From assembly GCF_017744435.1 (NCBI RefSeq), contig NZ_JAGIBG010000004.1, positions 1-64,000 on the forward strand: DNA of 64,000 nucleotides, in the 5' to 3' direction. The notes under the pieces were generated by a model. That model saw nothing but the letters and a program-made list of their open reading frames with translations, was not told the origin of the DNA and did no database searches. Both the position numbers and the translations under genes were made by a program. Shown piece by piece: positions 1 through 8,942 of the stretch (positions within the stretch are counted from its first letter, which is position 1; each line of letters opens with the position of its first letter). Source of the stretch: Pseudomonas sp. (lineage in GTDB: Bacteria; Pseudomonadota; Gammaproteobacteria; Pseudomonadales; Pseudomonadaceae).

Positions 1-216
1 CCCTGCCTGTCGCGCCAGCTGGGCGTGGAGTTGGGCCAGCCGGCCTGATTGAACCTGTCCCGGCCTCTTCGCGGGCACGCCCGCTCCCACAGGATTTGCA
101 CAGTTCTCGAAGGCTGTGCAGTACCTGTGGGAGCGGGCGTGCCCGCGAAGAGGCCGGGACAGGTTCAATCAGGCCGGCTGGCCCAACTCCACGCCCAGCT
201 GGCGCGACAGGCAGGG
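1..216. repeat. Perfect 93-bp inverted repeat containing a REP pair
   Basis: Bases 1-93 are the exact reverse complement of 124-216, with a 30-base spacer (94-123) that itself pairs as TGCACAG/CTGTGCA. The inner part of each arm (about 60-93 and 124-157) is a P. putida-type REP (core GAGCGGGCGTGCCCGCGAAG). The outer part is coding: bases 1-48 on the plus strand give the last 15 residues and stop (ending VELGQPA) of the gene at 169-810 on the minus strand. REP pairs are normal in this genus, but repeat arms that run on into a coding 3' end are not. This may be a real inverted duplication or a fold-back artefact at a contig end. Confidence 0.9.
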
Positions 217-810
217 CCAGCGCTTCCAGGCGGCGCCGGTTTCCGGGCTGCACAGGGTGTCGCGATAGGCCTCGACCGATTCGGCGGCAAAGCTATCGTC
301 ATCGAGCATCTCGTCCACCGAGTGGTGCACCACTTCATCAAGCTGGTTGGCGAAGGTTTCACCAATCAGCTGGTGGGCGATCAGGTTGGCCACCGTGGTG
401 TCGACCGGGATCAGCGGTTGCTGGAAGTGGCGGATATACAGGTCGTTGACCTCCTCCACCAGGCGGTGCGCCAGGTAGGCTTCATCCAGCAGGCAATCGA
501 GCCCCACATGCCCCTGCATCACGCTCGGCGGCTGCAGGAAATAGGCCTCGGCAATTTTCAGCACAGGTTTGATCTGGGATTCGATTCCCGCTTCGCGGGC
601 CACGTCGTGGGCGGCTTCCAGCAGCTCCGGAACTTGATCGATGTAAGCGCTGACGAAGCGCGCCAAAGTACCCTGGGCGTCCTGCTCAGGCAGTTGGATC
701 GAGGGGTGCAGGTGAGGCAGTTGCAGCTCGAGACGCTCTTTCAATTGGCCGGTACGGCCTTCGTGATCGTGGGCTTGGCTAATCTGCTCGCGTACAGCAG
801 CGATGTTCAT
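169..810 (-). CDS. Conserved hypothetical protein upstream of the cox operon
   Basis: A 213-residue soluble, acidic, largely helical protein with no signal peptide or membrane segment. I do not recognise a catalytic motif. The ATG at 810 (MNIAAVREQ) is preferred because GGAG lies 6 bases upstream; an in-frame start 27 bases earlier lacks this. A conserved hypothetical gene sits beside coxB in other pseudomonads as I recall, so a link to oxidase expression or assembly is possible but only by position. Its last 16 codons fall in the inverted repeat at the window's left end. An imperfect operator-like GGTAT/ATACC repeat (860-874) lies upstream of the start. Confidence 0.75.
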   Translation of the reverse strand: MNIAAVREQISQAHDHEGRTGQLKERLELQLPHLHPSIQLPEQDAQGTLARFVSAYIDQVPELLEAAHDVAREAGIESQIKPVLKIAEAYFLQPPSVMQGHVGLDCLLDEAYLAHRLVEEVNDLYIRHFQQPLIPVDTTVANLIAHQLIGETFANQLDEVVHHSVDEMLDDDSFAAESVEAYRDTLCSPETGAAWKRWPCLSRQLGVELGQPA

Positions 811-1178
811 GACAACTCCAGGGACAAGACGTTTCAAACGGAAGACACTAAATTAGCTCGGTATACAGAATACCTAAGACGCATTTGTTATAAACCCCGC
901 AAACGTGTGCGCACTTTGATATATCGCGGCGCCACTATTTTGCCACAACCCTTCAAGTCCGCACCTTTGCAGGCTTTTCCTTATTTCGCGAAGTTCATTT
1001 CACCGGTGCCGTTGCGTGCCGTTGGTCGCTGTCTATACTCCCGTTGAACGTGATTCGTTGATGAGGCCCGACTGCTTTTGCAGGGGCTCGGTCGTCGAAG
1101 CCAGGCAGTCTTGACCGCCGTTCCCTCTTGCCGCAGGCCACGCCTCCGGGACTACAAGAACGAGAAGGGGAACCCGCA
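811..1178. other. Divergent intergenic region upstream of coxB
   Basis: This 368-base non-coding stretch separates the minus-strand hypothetical gene from coxB. It is AT-richer than its flanks between about 840 and 1000. It holds the candidate coxB promoter and a long 5' leader of roughly 130 bases. I see no reading frame in it that I would support. Confidence 0.6.
1012..1039 (+). promoter_or_regulatory. Candidate sigma-70 promoter of coxB
   Basis: TTGCGT (1012-1017) and TATACT (1034-1039) are separated by 16 bases and lie about 140 bases before coxB. Both hexamers are near consensus. Aa3-type oxidase genes are often under stationary-phase and nutrient control in pseudomonads; nothing here proves which sigma factor is used. 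Confidence 0.45.
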
Positions 1179-2306
1179 ATGATGCGACATCCACATGTCT
1201 GGATGGGCCTCCTGTTGTGGTCGGTTTTTGGTCAGGCCAACGCTGCCTGGACCGTGAACATGCACCCGGGGGCGACGGAAGTCTCCAACGCTGTGTTCGA
1301 CCTGCACATGACGATCTTCTGGATCTGCGTGATCATCGGCATCGTGGTTTTCGGTGCGATGTTCTGGTCCATGGTCATCCACCGCCGTTCCACCGGCCAG
1401 CAGCCAGCGCATTTCCACGAGCACACCTGGGTGGAAATCCTCTGGACCATCGTGCCCTTCCTGATTCTGGTGGCCATGGCCATTCCGGCCACCAAGACCC
1501 TGATCGACATCTATGACGCCAGCGAGTCGGACATCGACATCCAGGTCACCGGCTACCAATGGAAATGGCACTACAAATACCTGGGCCAGGACGTGGAGTT
1601 CTTCAGCAACCTGGCCACACCCGCCGATCAGATCCACAACAAGGCACCCAAGGACGAGCACTACCTGCTTGAAGTCGACCAGCCGCTGGTGCTGCCGGTG
1701 GGTGCCAAGGTGCGCTTCCTGGTAACCGCCGCCGACGTCATCCACTCCTGGTGGGTGCCGGCCTTCGCGGTCAAGCGCGACGCCATTCCCGGCTTCGTCA
1801 ACGAAGCCTGGACCCGTATCGAGAAGCCCGGAATCTACCGCGGCCAGTGCACCGAGCTGTGCGGCAAGGACCATGGCTTCATGCCGGTGGTGGTGGAGGT
1901 CAAGTCCAAGGCCGACTACGACACCTGGCTCGGCGAGCGCAAGGCCGAGGCGGCCAAGCTCAAGGAACTGACCAGCAAGGACTGGACCCTCGAAGAACTG
2001 GTCGAGCGTGGCGACAAGGTCTACCACACCACCTGCGTGGCCTGTCACCAGGCCGAAGGCCAGGGCCTGCCACCGATGTTCCCGGCGCTCAAGGGGTCGA
2101 AAGTGGCCACCGGGCCGAAGGAAGAGCACCTGAGCACGGTGTACCACGGCCGCCCGGGCACGGCGATGGCCGCGTTCGGCAAGCAGCTCTCGGAAGTCGA
2201 CATCGCCGCCGTGGTCACCTACGAGCGCAACGCCTGGGGCAACAACAAGGGCGACATGGTCACGCCGAAGGACGTGCTGGCGCTCAAGCAGGCAGAAGCC
2301 AAGTGA
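1179..2306 (+). CDS. coxB: Cytochrome c oxidase subunit II with C-terminal cytochrome c domain
   Basis: 375 residues. An N-terminal signal peptide ends near GQANA, followed by two membrane helices (about residues 40-110) and a periplasmic cupredoxin domain with the CuA motif CTELCGKDHGFM near residues 224-233. The C-terminal third is a cytochrome c domain with the haem site CVACH near residue 286 and a distal Met region, so this is a caa3-like subunit II that takes electrons through its own haem c. The ATG at 1179 is chosen because AGAAGGGG lies just upstream and a signal peptide follows. First gene of an operon with coxA, ctaG and coxC. Confidence 0.95.
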   Translation: MMRHPHVWMGLLLWSVFGQANAAWTVNMHPGATEVSNAVFDLHMTIFWICVIIGIVVFGAMFWSMVIHRRSTGQQPAHFHEHTWVEILWTIVPFLILVAMAIPATKTLIDIYDASESDIDIQVTGYQWKWHYKYLGQDVEFFSNLATPADQIHNKAPKDEHYLLEVDQPLVLPVGAKVRFLVTAADVIHSWWVPAFAVKRDAIPGFVNEAWTRIEKPGIYRGQCTELCGKDHGFMPVVVEVKSKADYDTWLGERKAEAAKLKELTSKDWTLEELVERGDKVYHTTCVACHQAEGQGLPPMFPALKGSKVATGPKEEHLSTVYHGRPGTAMAAFGKQLSEVDIAAVVTYERNAWGNNKGDMVTPKDVLALKQAEAK

Positions 2307-2349
2307 ACCGGGTTTTGCGCGGCAATCAGCGGATTGCAGGAGACAGGAC

Positions 2350-3939
2350 ATGAGTGCAGTGATCGACGACCACGCCCACGGCCATGACCACGCCCACGGC
2401 CCGGCCAAGGGCCTGATGCGCTGGGTGCTGACCACCAACCACAAGGACATCGGCACGATGTACCTGTGGTTCGCCTTCACGATGTTCCTGCTCGGTGGCT
2501 CGTTCGCCATGGTGATCCGCGCCGAGTTGTTCCAGCCCGGGCTGCAGATCGTCGAGCCGGCGTTCTTCAACCAGATGACCACCATGCATGGCCTGATCAT
2601 GGTGTTCGGCGCCGTGATGCCGGCCTTCGTCGGGCTGGCCAACTGGATGATCCCGCTGATGATCGGCGCGCCCGACATGGCCCTGCCGCGGATGAACAAC
2701 TTCAGCTTCTGGCTACTGCCGGCGGCTTTCCTGCTACTGGTTTCGACCCTGTTCAGCCCCGGCGGCGGTCCGAACTTCGGCTGGACCTTCTACGCCCCGC
2801 TGTCGACCACCTATGCGCCAGCCAGCGTGACCTTCTTCATCTTCGCCATCCACCTGATGGGCATCAGCTCGATCATGGGCGCGATCAACGTGATCGCCAC
2901 CATCCTCAACCTGCGCGCCCCGGGCATGACCCTGATGAAGATGCCGCTGTTCGTCTGGACCTGGCTGATCACTGCGTTCCTGCTGATCGCGGTGATGCCG
3001 GTGCTGGCCGGCGTGGTGACCATGATGCTGATGGACATCCACTTCGGTACCAGCTTCTTCAGCGCCGCCGGTGGCGGTGACCCGGTGTTGTTCCAGCATG
3101 TGTTCTGGTTCTTCGGCCACCCCGAGGTGTACATCATGATCCTGCCGGCCTTCGGCGCGGTCAGCTCGATCATCCCGGCGTTCTCGCGCAAGCCGCTGTT
3201 CGGCTACACCTCGATGGTCTACGCCACCGGCGCGATTGCCTTCCTGTCGTTCATCGTCTGGGCCCACCACATGTTCGTGGTCGGCATCCCGGTGGTTGGC
3301 GAGCTGTTCTTCATGTACGCCACCATGCTCATCGCCGTGCCTACCGGGGTGAAGGTGTTCAACTGGGTCAGCACCATGTGGGAAGGCTCGCTCAGCTTCG
3401 AGACGCCGATGCTGTTCGCCATCGCCTTCGTCATCCTGTTCACCATCGGTGGTTTCTCCGGGCTGATGCTGGCCATCGCCCCGGCGGACTTCCAGTACCA
3501 CGACACCTACTTCGTGGTGGCGCACTTCCACTATGTGCTGGTGCCGGGGGCGATCTTCGGCATCTTTGCCTCGGCCTACTACTGGCTGCCGAAATGGACC
3601 GGCCACATGTATGACGAAACCCTCGGCAAGCTGCACTTCTGGCTGTCGTTCATCGGCATGAACATGGCCTTCTTCCCCATGCACTTCGTGGGGCTGGCCG
3701 GCATGCCACGGCGTATCCCCGACTACAACCTGCAGTTCGCCGACTTCAACATGGTGTCGTCGATCGGTGCCTTCCTGTTCGGCACCACGCAGCTGTTCTT
3801 CCTGTTCATCGTCATCAAGTGCATCCGTGGCGGCGCACCCGCCCCGGCCAAGCCCTGGGATGGCGCCGAGGGCCTTGAATGGTCGATCCCCTCGCCGGCG
3901 CCTTACCACACCTTCCAGACGCCACCGGAAGTGAAGTAG
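2350..3939 (+). CDS. coxA: Cytochrome c oxidase subunit I
   Basis: 529 residues, the usual length, with twelve predicted membrane helices. It carries the haem a/a3 and CuB site. Visible landmarks are GHPEVYIMILP near residue 257 (CuB His and the cross-linked Tyr), WAHHMFVVG near 305 (two CuB His) and HDTYFVVAHFHYVL near 383-396 (haem ligands). The N-terminus is His-rich (DDHAHGHDHAHG), which may help metal loading, though that is inference. It reduces oxygen to water and pumps protons in the inner membrane. It starts 43 bases after coxB behind GGAGACAGG. Confidence 0.96.
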   Translation: MSAVIDDHAHGHDHAHGPAKGLMRWVLTTNHKDIGTMYLWFAFTMFLLGGSFAMVIRAELFQPGLQIVEPAFFNQMTTMHGLIMVFGAVMPAFVGLANWMIPLMIGAPDMALPRMNNFSFWLLPAAFLLLVSTLFSPGGGPNFGWTFYAPLSTTYAPASVTFFIFAIHLMGISSIMGAINVIATILNLRAPGMTLMKMPLFVWTWLITAFLLIAVMPVLAGVVTMMLMDIHFGTSFFSAAGGGDPVLFQHVFWFFGHPEVYIMILPAFGAVSSIIPAFSRKPLFGYTSMVYATGAIAFLSFIVWAHHMFVVGIPVVGELFFMYATMLIAVPTGVKVFNWVSTMWEGSLSFETPMLFAIAFVILFTIGGFSGLMLAIAPADFQYHDTYFVVAHFHYVLVPGAIFGIFASAYYWLPKWTGHMYDETLGKLHFWLSFIGMNMAFFPMHFVGLAGMPRRIPDYNLQFADFNMVSSIGAFLFGTTQLFFLFIVIKCIRGGAPAPAKPWDGAEGLEWSIPSPAPYHTFQTPPEVK

Positions 3940-3949
3940 GAGCGCCGCC

Positions 3950-4516
3950 ATGAAAGGCTCGTCGCTCAAGCGCCTGGTTACTCGCCTGCTGCTGCTGACG
4001 GTGGTGATGTTCGGCTTCGGTTTTGCCCTGGTGCCGATGTATGACGTGATGTGCAAGGCCTTCGGCATCAACGGCAAGACGGGCGGGCAGTACGAAGGCA
4101 GCCAGGTCAGCGACCCGACGCGTTCGGTGCGGGTGCAGTTCATGTCGACCAATGCCGCCGACATGGTCTGGGACTTCTATTCCAAGGGCGACGAGCTCGA
4201 GGTCAACCCGGGGGCGGTGAACCAGATGATCTTCGTCGCGCACAACCCGACCAACCGGCCGATGAGTGCGCAAGCGATACCCAGCATCACCCCGGCCGAG
4301 GCCGCGGCGTATTTCCACAAGACCGAGTGCTTCTGCTTTACCCAGCAGGTGCTGCAGCCCGGCGAACGCATCGAGATGCCGGTGCGCTTCATCGTCGACC
4401 GCGACCTGCCGGAAAGCGTGAAGCACCTGACACTGGCTTACACCTTGTTCGACATCACTGCGCGTCATCCGCCGGTCGCCCATGCCGCGGTACAGGACGT
4501 CCAGGGCGCCCGTTGA
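3950..4516 (+). CDS. ctaG: Cytochrome c oxidase assembly protein CtaG/Cox11 (CuB insertion)
   Basis: 188 residues: one N-terminal membrane helix (about 10-32) and a periplasmic immunoglobulin-like domain. The family's copper-binding CFCF motif is present near residue 127 (TECFCFTQQ). Cox11 proteins deliver copper to the CuB centre of subunit I. The gene starts 10 bases after coxA and precedes coxC, the order typical of proteobacterial aa3/caa3 operons. Confidence 0.94.
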   Translation: MKGSSLKRLVTRLLLLTVVMFGFGFALVPMYDVMCKAFGINGKTGGQYEGSQVSDPTRSVRVQFMSTNAADMVWDFYSKGDELEVNPGAVNQMIFVAHNPTNRPMSAQAIPSITPAEAAAYFHKTECFCFTQQVLQPGERIEMPVRFIVDRDLPESVKHLTLAYTLFDITARHPPVAHAAVQDVQGAR

Positions 4517-4532
4517 GGGAAGGAGAACAGCA

Positions 4533-5420
4533 ATGGCAAGTCATGAGCACTACTACGTTCCGGCGCAGAGCAAGTGGCCGATCATCGCCACCATCGGCAT
4601 GTTCATCACGGTGTTCGGCCTGGGCACCTGGTTCAACGACATCAAGGCCGGCCACCCGTCCTCGCACGGGCCGCTGATCTTCTTCGTCGGCGCGCTGTTC
4701 CTGGCCTACATGCTGTTTGGCTGGTTCGGCTCGGTGGTCCGCGAAAGCCGTGCCGGGCTGTACAGCCCGCAGCTGGACCGCTCGTTCCGCTGGGGCATGA
4801 GCTGGTTCATCTTCTCGGAAGTGATGTTCTTCATGGCCTTCTTCGGCGCGCTGTTCTACGTGCGTGTACTGGCCGGGCCCTGGTTGGGCGGTGAGGGGCA
4901 CAAGGGCATCGCCCACATGCTGTGGCCGAGCTTCGAGTTCGCCTGGCCGTTGCTGCACACACCGGACCCGAAACTGTTCCCGCCGCCCAAGGAAGTGATC
5001 AACCCGTGGCACCTGCCGCTGATCAACACCATCCTGCTGGTCAGCTCCAGCGTGACCATCACCATCGCTCACCACGCCCTGCGCCGTGACCATCGTGGCC
5101 CGCTGAAATTCTGGATGGCGTTGACCATCCTGCTGGGTATCAGCTTCATCACGCTGCAGGCCTACGAGTACCACGAGGCCTACACCAAGCTGGGGCTGAC
5201 CCTGGGCTCGGGCATCTATGGCGCGACCTTCTTCATGCTCACGGGTTTCCACGGGGCCCACGTGACCTTGGGCACGATCATCCTGATCGTGATGTTCGTG
5301 CGCATCCTGCGCGGGCACTTCAACCCCGACAAGCACTTCGGTTTCGAGGCGGCGAGCTGGTACTGGCACTTCGTCGATGTGGTGTGGGTGGGGCTGTTCA
5401 TCTTTGTGTATGTGCTGTGA
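4533..5420 (+). CDS. coxC: Cytochrome c oxidase subunit III
   Basis: 295 residues with seven predicted membrane helices, including the family segments SWFIFSEVMFFMAFF and the C-terminal SWYWHFVDVVWVGLF. Subunit III stabilises the catalytic core. The ATG at 4533 (MASHEHYYVP) is chosen because GGGAAGGAG lies upstream; an earlier in-frame ATG at 4482 would overlap ctaG and lacks a site. The stop codon directly abuts the stop of the convergent small gene at 5421-5624. Confidence 0.95.
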   Translation: MASHEHYYVPAQSKWPIIATIGMFITVFGLGTWFNDIKAGHPSSHGPLIFFVGALFLAYMLFGWFGSVVRESRAGLYSPQLDRSFRWGMSWFIFSEVMFFMAFFGALFYVRVLAGPWLGGEGHKGIAHMLWPSFEFAWPLLHTPDPKLFPPPKEVINPWHLPLINTILLVSSSVTITIAHHALRRDHRGPLKFWMALTILLGISFITLQAYEYHEAYTKLGLTLGSGIYGATFFMLTGFHGAHVTLGTIILIVMFVRILRGHFNPDKHFGFEAASWYWHFVDVVWVGLFIFVYVL

Positions 5421-5624
5421 TCAGAACGGTGCGTGAGACACCAGCTGACCACTGATGAAACCCCAGGCGACCAGGCCGATGGTCAGGGTGGCGAGGGCCA
5501 CCCGCACGGTCAGGGCTTTCAGCAGGCGGGTCGAGTTTTCATCGTCCTTGACCAGAAACACCAGGCCACTGAACAGGCTGGCAACCGTGGCCAACAGCAT
5601 CAGGACAATCGCGGCCTTGAGCAT
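5421..5624 (-). CDS. Small twin-helix membrane protein (DUF2909-type)
   Basis: 67 residues with two hydrophobic helices (about 3-25 and 38-60) joined by a short charged loop (KDDENSTR). It resembles the DUF2909 'twin transmembrane' proteins found in oxidase loci. GGAG precedes the ATG. It converges on coxC with no gap between the stop codons, and is divergent from the SURF1 gene 63 bases away. A role in oxidase assembly or stability is inferred from position only. Confidence 0.8.
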   Translation of the reverse strand: MLKAAIVLMLLATVASLFSGLVFLVKDDENSTRLLKALTVRVALATLTIGLVAWGFISGQLVSHAPF

Positions 5625-5687
5625 GGCGATACTCCGGGGGGATGCGGTGATGTGGATAAGTATAGCGATTGGCCCGGCGAGGCTGCG

Positions 5688-6425
5688 ATGAGGCGCTTTC
5701 GCCCAGGCTGGATACCGACCCTGGTGGTGCTTGCGCTGCTGCCGGGGCTGATCGCGCTTGGCTGCTGGCAACTCGGCCGGGCCGAAGAGAAGCGCGTATT
5801 GCTGGAGACCTATGCCCAGCGTGAGGTCGATGCCCCGCTGGCCACCACCCAGTTGCAGCAGACCCAGGACACTGCCTTCCGCCGTGTGCATCTCTATGGC
5901 CGCTTCGACACCGAGCACAGCGTGTTGCTGGACAACCGCATACGTGACGGCCAGGCCGGCGTCGAGCTGCTGCAACCCTTCCATGACCAGGCCAGTGGCC
6001 TCTGGCTGCTGGTCAACCGCGGCTGGATGCCGTGGCCAGACCGCCGCGTGCCGGTGCATTTCGACACCCCCGACCAGGTACTGGCGCTGAACGCGTCGGT
6101 GTATGTGGCACCGGGCAGCACCTTCCAGCTGCACCCCGACCCGGTCGGGGGGCAATGGCCGCACCTGCTCACTGCGGTCGACGCTGCGCAAGTGTGGCAG
6201 CAGCTCGATCGTGAAGGCTTCGCCCATGAAGTACGCCTGGAGCCCGGCCCGGCTGCTTATCGGCTGGACTGGCCGGTCGTCGCCATGGGCCCGGAAAAAC
6301 ACCTCGGTTACGCCGTGCAGTGGTTCGCCCTGGCCACTGCGCTGGTGCTGCTCTACCTCTACTTCGGCTGGCACAACAACAAGGAGAAACAGCATGGCCA
6401 CCGCCCCTCCACTGAGCGTGCCTAA
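5688..6425 (+). CDS. SURF1-family oxidase assembly protein
   Basis: 245 residues with the SURF1 layout: a helix near the N-terminus (about 8-26), a periplasmic domain and a second helix near the C-terminus (WFALATALVLLYLYFGW). SURF1 proteins help insert or retain haem a3 in subunit I. The ATG at 5688 (MRRFRPGW) puts the first helix in place. The 3' end overlaps the next gene by 32 bases, which suggests translational coupling. Confidence 0.9.
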   Translation: MRRFRPGWIPTLVVLALLPGLIALGCWQLGRAEEKRVLLETYAQREVDAPLATTQLQQTQDTAFRRVHLYGRFDTEHSVLLDNRIRDGQAGVELLQPFHDQASGLWLLVNRGWMPWPDRRVPVHFDTPDQVLALNASVYVAPGSTFQLHPDPVGGQWPHLLTAVDAAQVWQQLDREGFAHEVRLEPGPAAYRLDWPVVAMGPEKHLGYAVQWFALATALVLLYLYFGWHNNKEKQHGHRPSTERA

Positions 6426-6975
6426 GCGTGGCAAACCCACAGCCCGCGGGCGTTTGCAGCTGATTCTGATCCTGCTGGTGGTGCTCGGGCCGATGATCCT
6501 GGCTACCTGCATGTACAAGCTCCAGTTCTGGGTACCGGACGGCCGCAGCTACCACGGCGCGATGATCGGCAACGGCGAGAGCCGCGCCGATATCGGCATT
6601 GCCGGCGAGGACGAACGCTGGCAACTGCTGGTCAGCGCGCCCGAGGCCTGCGCCGAGGAATGCCAGCGCCTGGTGTATCTGGTGCGCCAGATCCAGGTCG
6701 GCCTGGGCCGCGACGCCAGCCGTGCCAGCCACGCCTTGGCTGCCGCCCAGCCACTGGCCAGCGACTATCAGGCGCTGCTGGGGCGTGAGTATCCACAGCT
6801 GCAACGCTACCCACTGGATGCCCAGCGCTACCTGCAGAAGGTCGGCGAAACCGGCCCGCAACTGTGGATCGTCGACCCGCACGGCAACCTGGTGCTGCGC
6901 TACGACGGCAAGGTCAACGGCAAGCACGTGCTCGATGACCTGCGTCACCTGCTCAAGCTGTCCAACATCGGCTAG
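6394..6975 (+). CDS. Membrane-anchored protein with Sco-like Cys-x3-Cys and His
   Basis: 193 residues: one membrane helix (about 21-40), then a periplasmic domain. It is usually annotated only as a transmembrane or cytochrome oxidase-associated protein. It has C86-AEE-C90, the spacing of the Sco copper motif, and IVDPHGNLVLRYDG near 159-172, which lines up with VDHSGNLAVVGPDG around the His ligand of the true Sco protein of this operon. A divergent Sco/thioredoxin fold is therefore plausible; this is my inference. ATG follows AAGGAGA. It overlaps SURF1 and precedes ctaA by 9 bases. Confidence 0.85.
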   Translation: MATAPPLSVPKRGKPTARGRLQLILILLVVLGPMILATCMYKLQFWVPDGRSYHGAMIGNGESRADIGIAGEDERWQLLVSAPEACAEECQRLVYLVRQIQVGLGRDASRASHALAAAQPLASDYQALLGREYPQLQRYPLDAQRYLQKVGETGPQLWIVDPHGNLVLRYDGKVNGKHVLDDLRHLLKLSNIG

Positions 6976-6984
6976 GAGCCTGCC

Positions 6985-8064
6985 ATGGCCAGACCCGGAT
7001 TCCGCATCGCTGTGTTCGCCACCCTGCTGGCACTGCTGGTCGTCCTGCTCGGTGCCTACACCCGCCTGACCCACGCCGGGCTCGGCTGCCCCGACTGGCC
7101 GGGTTGCTATGGTTTCATCAGTGTGCCCAGCAGCGAATCGCAGCTGGCCCATGCCGGGCTGCACTTCCCGGACCACCCGGTGGTAGAGGCCAAGGGCTGG
7201 GCCGAGATGGTCCATCGCTACTTCGCCGGCACCCTCGCCGTGGTGATCGCCCTGCTCGCCCTGCAGGCGCTGCGCCGACATGCCCGCGATGGCCAGCCTT
7301 ATCGCCTGCCCCTGCTGTTGCTGGGCGTGGTGCTGGCGCAGGCAGCGTTTGGCATGTGGACCGTCACCCTCAAGCTGTGGCCGCAAGTGGTTACTGCGCA
7401 CCTGCTGGGTGGCTTCACCACCCTGAGCCTGCTGTTTCTGCTGTCCCTGCGTCTGTCCCGGGCCTTTGCGCCCTTGCCAAAATTGCCGCTCAGCCTGCGG
7501 CGGATAGCCGCATTGGCCTTACTGGTGGTGATCGGCCAGATCGCCCTGGGCGGCTGGGTCAGTGCCAACTATGCGGCGGTCGCCTGCATCGACCTGCCCA
7601 CCTGCCATGGCCAGTGGTGGCCGGCGGCCGACTTCAGCAACGGCTTCCACCTTAGCCAGCACGTCGGCCCCAACTACCTGGGCGGGCAACTCGACAGCGA
7701 TGCGCGCACGGCCATCCACATCAGCCACCGCCTGGGCGCGCTGTTGGTGACCTGTGTGCTGCTGATGCTCAGCTGGAAGCTGCACCGCTGTGGCCTTACT
7801 GGCCTGTCGCGGCTGGTGCTGCTGGCGTTGGCCGTGCAAGTCGGCCTGGGGATCAGCAATGTGCTGTTCCACCTGCCGCTGGCCGTGGCCGTCGCGCATA
7901 ACGCGGGTGGGGCATTGCTGCTGCTGAGCATGGTGCTGGTGAACTACCGCATCCGCGTGGTCGACAAGGTCCGTGTCGGCGTCGGGCAGGGCTGGCGCCT
8001 GCGGCCTGTAGCCGGAGTGAGCATCAACCATCACATGAGGAACGATTCGTGGCGACGCTTCTGA
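6985..8064 (+). CDS. ctaA: Haem A synthase
   Basis: 359 residues with eight predicted membrane helices in two four-helix halves. It has the Cox15/CtaA segment THAGLGCPDWPGCYG near the first periplasmic loop and conserved His in helices (VHRYFAG, HISHRLGA). It oxidises the C8 methyl of haem O to the formyl of haem A. Its last 16 bases overlap ctaB, which supplies its substrate. AGGAG precedes the ATG. Confidence 0.93.
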   Translation: MARPGFRIAVFATLLALLVVLLGAYTRLTHAGLGCPDWPGCYGFISVPSSESQLAHAGLHFPDHPVVEAKGWAEMVHRYFAGTLAVVIALLALQALRRHARDGQPYRLPLLLLGVVLAQAAFGMWTVTLKLWPQVVTAHLLGGFTTLSLLFLLSLRLSRAFAPLPKLPLSLRRIAALALLVVIGQIALGGWVSANYAAVACIDLPTCHGQWWPAADFSNGFHLSQHVGPNYLGGQLDSDARTAIHISHRLGALLVTCVLLMLSWKLHRCGLTGLSRLVLLALAVQVGLGISNVLFHLPLAVAVAHNAGGALLLLSMVLVNYRIRVVDKVRVGVGQGWRLRPVAGVSINHHMRNDSWRRF

Positions 8065-8942
8065 GCGCACGGCGTGCCGTTTGGCGCGATTACCTGGAGC
8101 TGACCAAGCCCAAGGTGGTGGTGCTGATGCTGATCACCTCGCTGGCGGGCATGTTCCTGGCAACCCGCGCCGGGGTCAGCTGGAGCGTGCTGCTGTTTGG
8201 CAACCTGGGTATCGCCTTGTGCGCGGGCAGCGCGGCAGTGGTCAACCACGTGGTGGACCGGCGCATCGACGCGCTGATGGCGCGTACCCACAAGCGCCCA
8301 TTGGCCCAGGGCCGGGTCGAGCCGTTGCCGGCATTGCTGTTCGCCCTGGCCCTGGCGCTGCTTGGCATGCCCCTGCTGCTGGTGTTCACCAACGCCCTCA
8401 CCGCCTGGCTGACCCTGGCGTCCTTACTCGGCTATGCGGTGCTCTACACCGGCTTTCTCAAGCGTGCCACACCACAGAACATCGTCATCGGTGGGCTGGC
8501 CGGCGCCGCGCCACCGCTGCTGGGCTGGGTCGCAGTGAGCGGCCATGTCAGCGCCGAGCCCTTGCTGCTGGTACTGATCATCTTTGCCTGGACGCCACCG
8601 CACTTCTGGGCGTTGGCCATCCACCGCAAGGAAGAGTACGCCAAGGCCGATATCCCGATGCTGCCGGTTACCCATGGCGAGCGTTACACCAAGCTGCATA
8701 TTCTGCTGTACAGCCTGATATTGCTGGCAGTGAGCCTGCTGCCGTTTGCCATCCACATGAGCGGCCTGTTGTACCTGGCCTGCGCCCTGGCACTGGGCCT
8801 GCGCTTCCTGCAATGGGCCTGGGTGTTGTACCGTGGCAGCCAGCCGCACGCGGCGATCGGCACCTTCAAGTACTCCATCGGCTACCTGTTCGCGCTGTTC
8901 ATCGCGTTGCTCGTTGACCACTACCTGTTGCTGACTCTATGA
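8049..8942 (+). CDS. ctaB: Protohaem IX farnesyltransferase (haem O synthase)
   Basis: 297 residues, UbiA superfamily, about nine membrane helices. The prenyl-diphosphate/Mg motif NHVVDRRIDALMARTHKRP near 60-78 is intact. It converts haem B to haem O for ctaA. The start is GTG at 8049 behind GAGGAA, inside the end of ctaA. The stop overlaps the next start as ATGA. Confidence 0.94.
   Translation: MATLLSARRAVWRDYLELTKPKVVVLMLITSLAGMFLATRAGVSWSVLLFGNLGIALCAGSAAVVNHVVDRRIDALMARTHKRPLAQGRVEPLPALLFALALALLGMPLLLVFTNALTAWLTLASLLGYAVLYTGFLKRATPQNIVIGGLAGAAPPLLGWVAVSGHVSAEPLLLVLIIFAWTPPHFWALAIHRKEEYAKADIPMLPVTHGERYTKLHILLYSLILLAVSLLPFAIHMSGLLYLACALALGLRFLQWAWVLYRGSQPHAAIGTFKYSIGYLFALFIALLVDHYLLLTL

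Noticed and set aside
1152..2699. 515-codon minus-strand open frame antisense to coxB and coxA
   Set aside because: Shadow of conserved genes in high-GC DNA; no ribosome site, no domain, biased composition.
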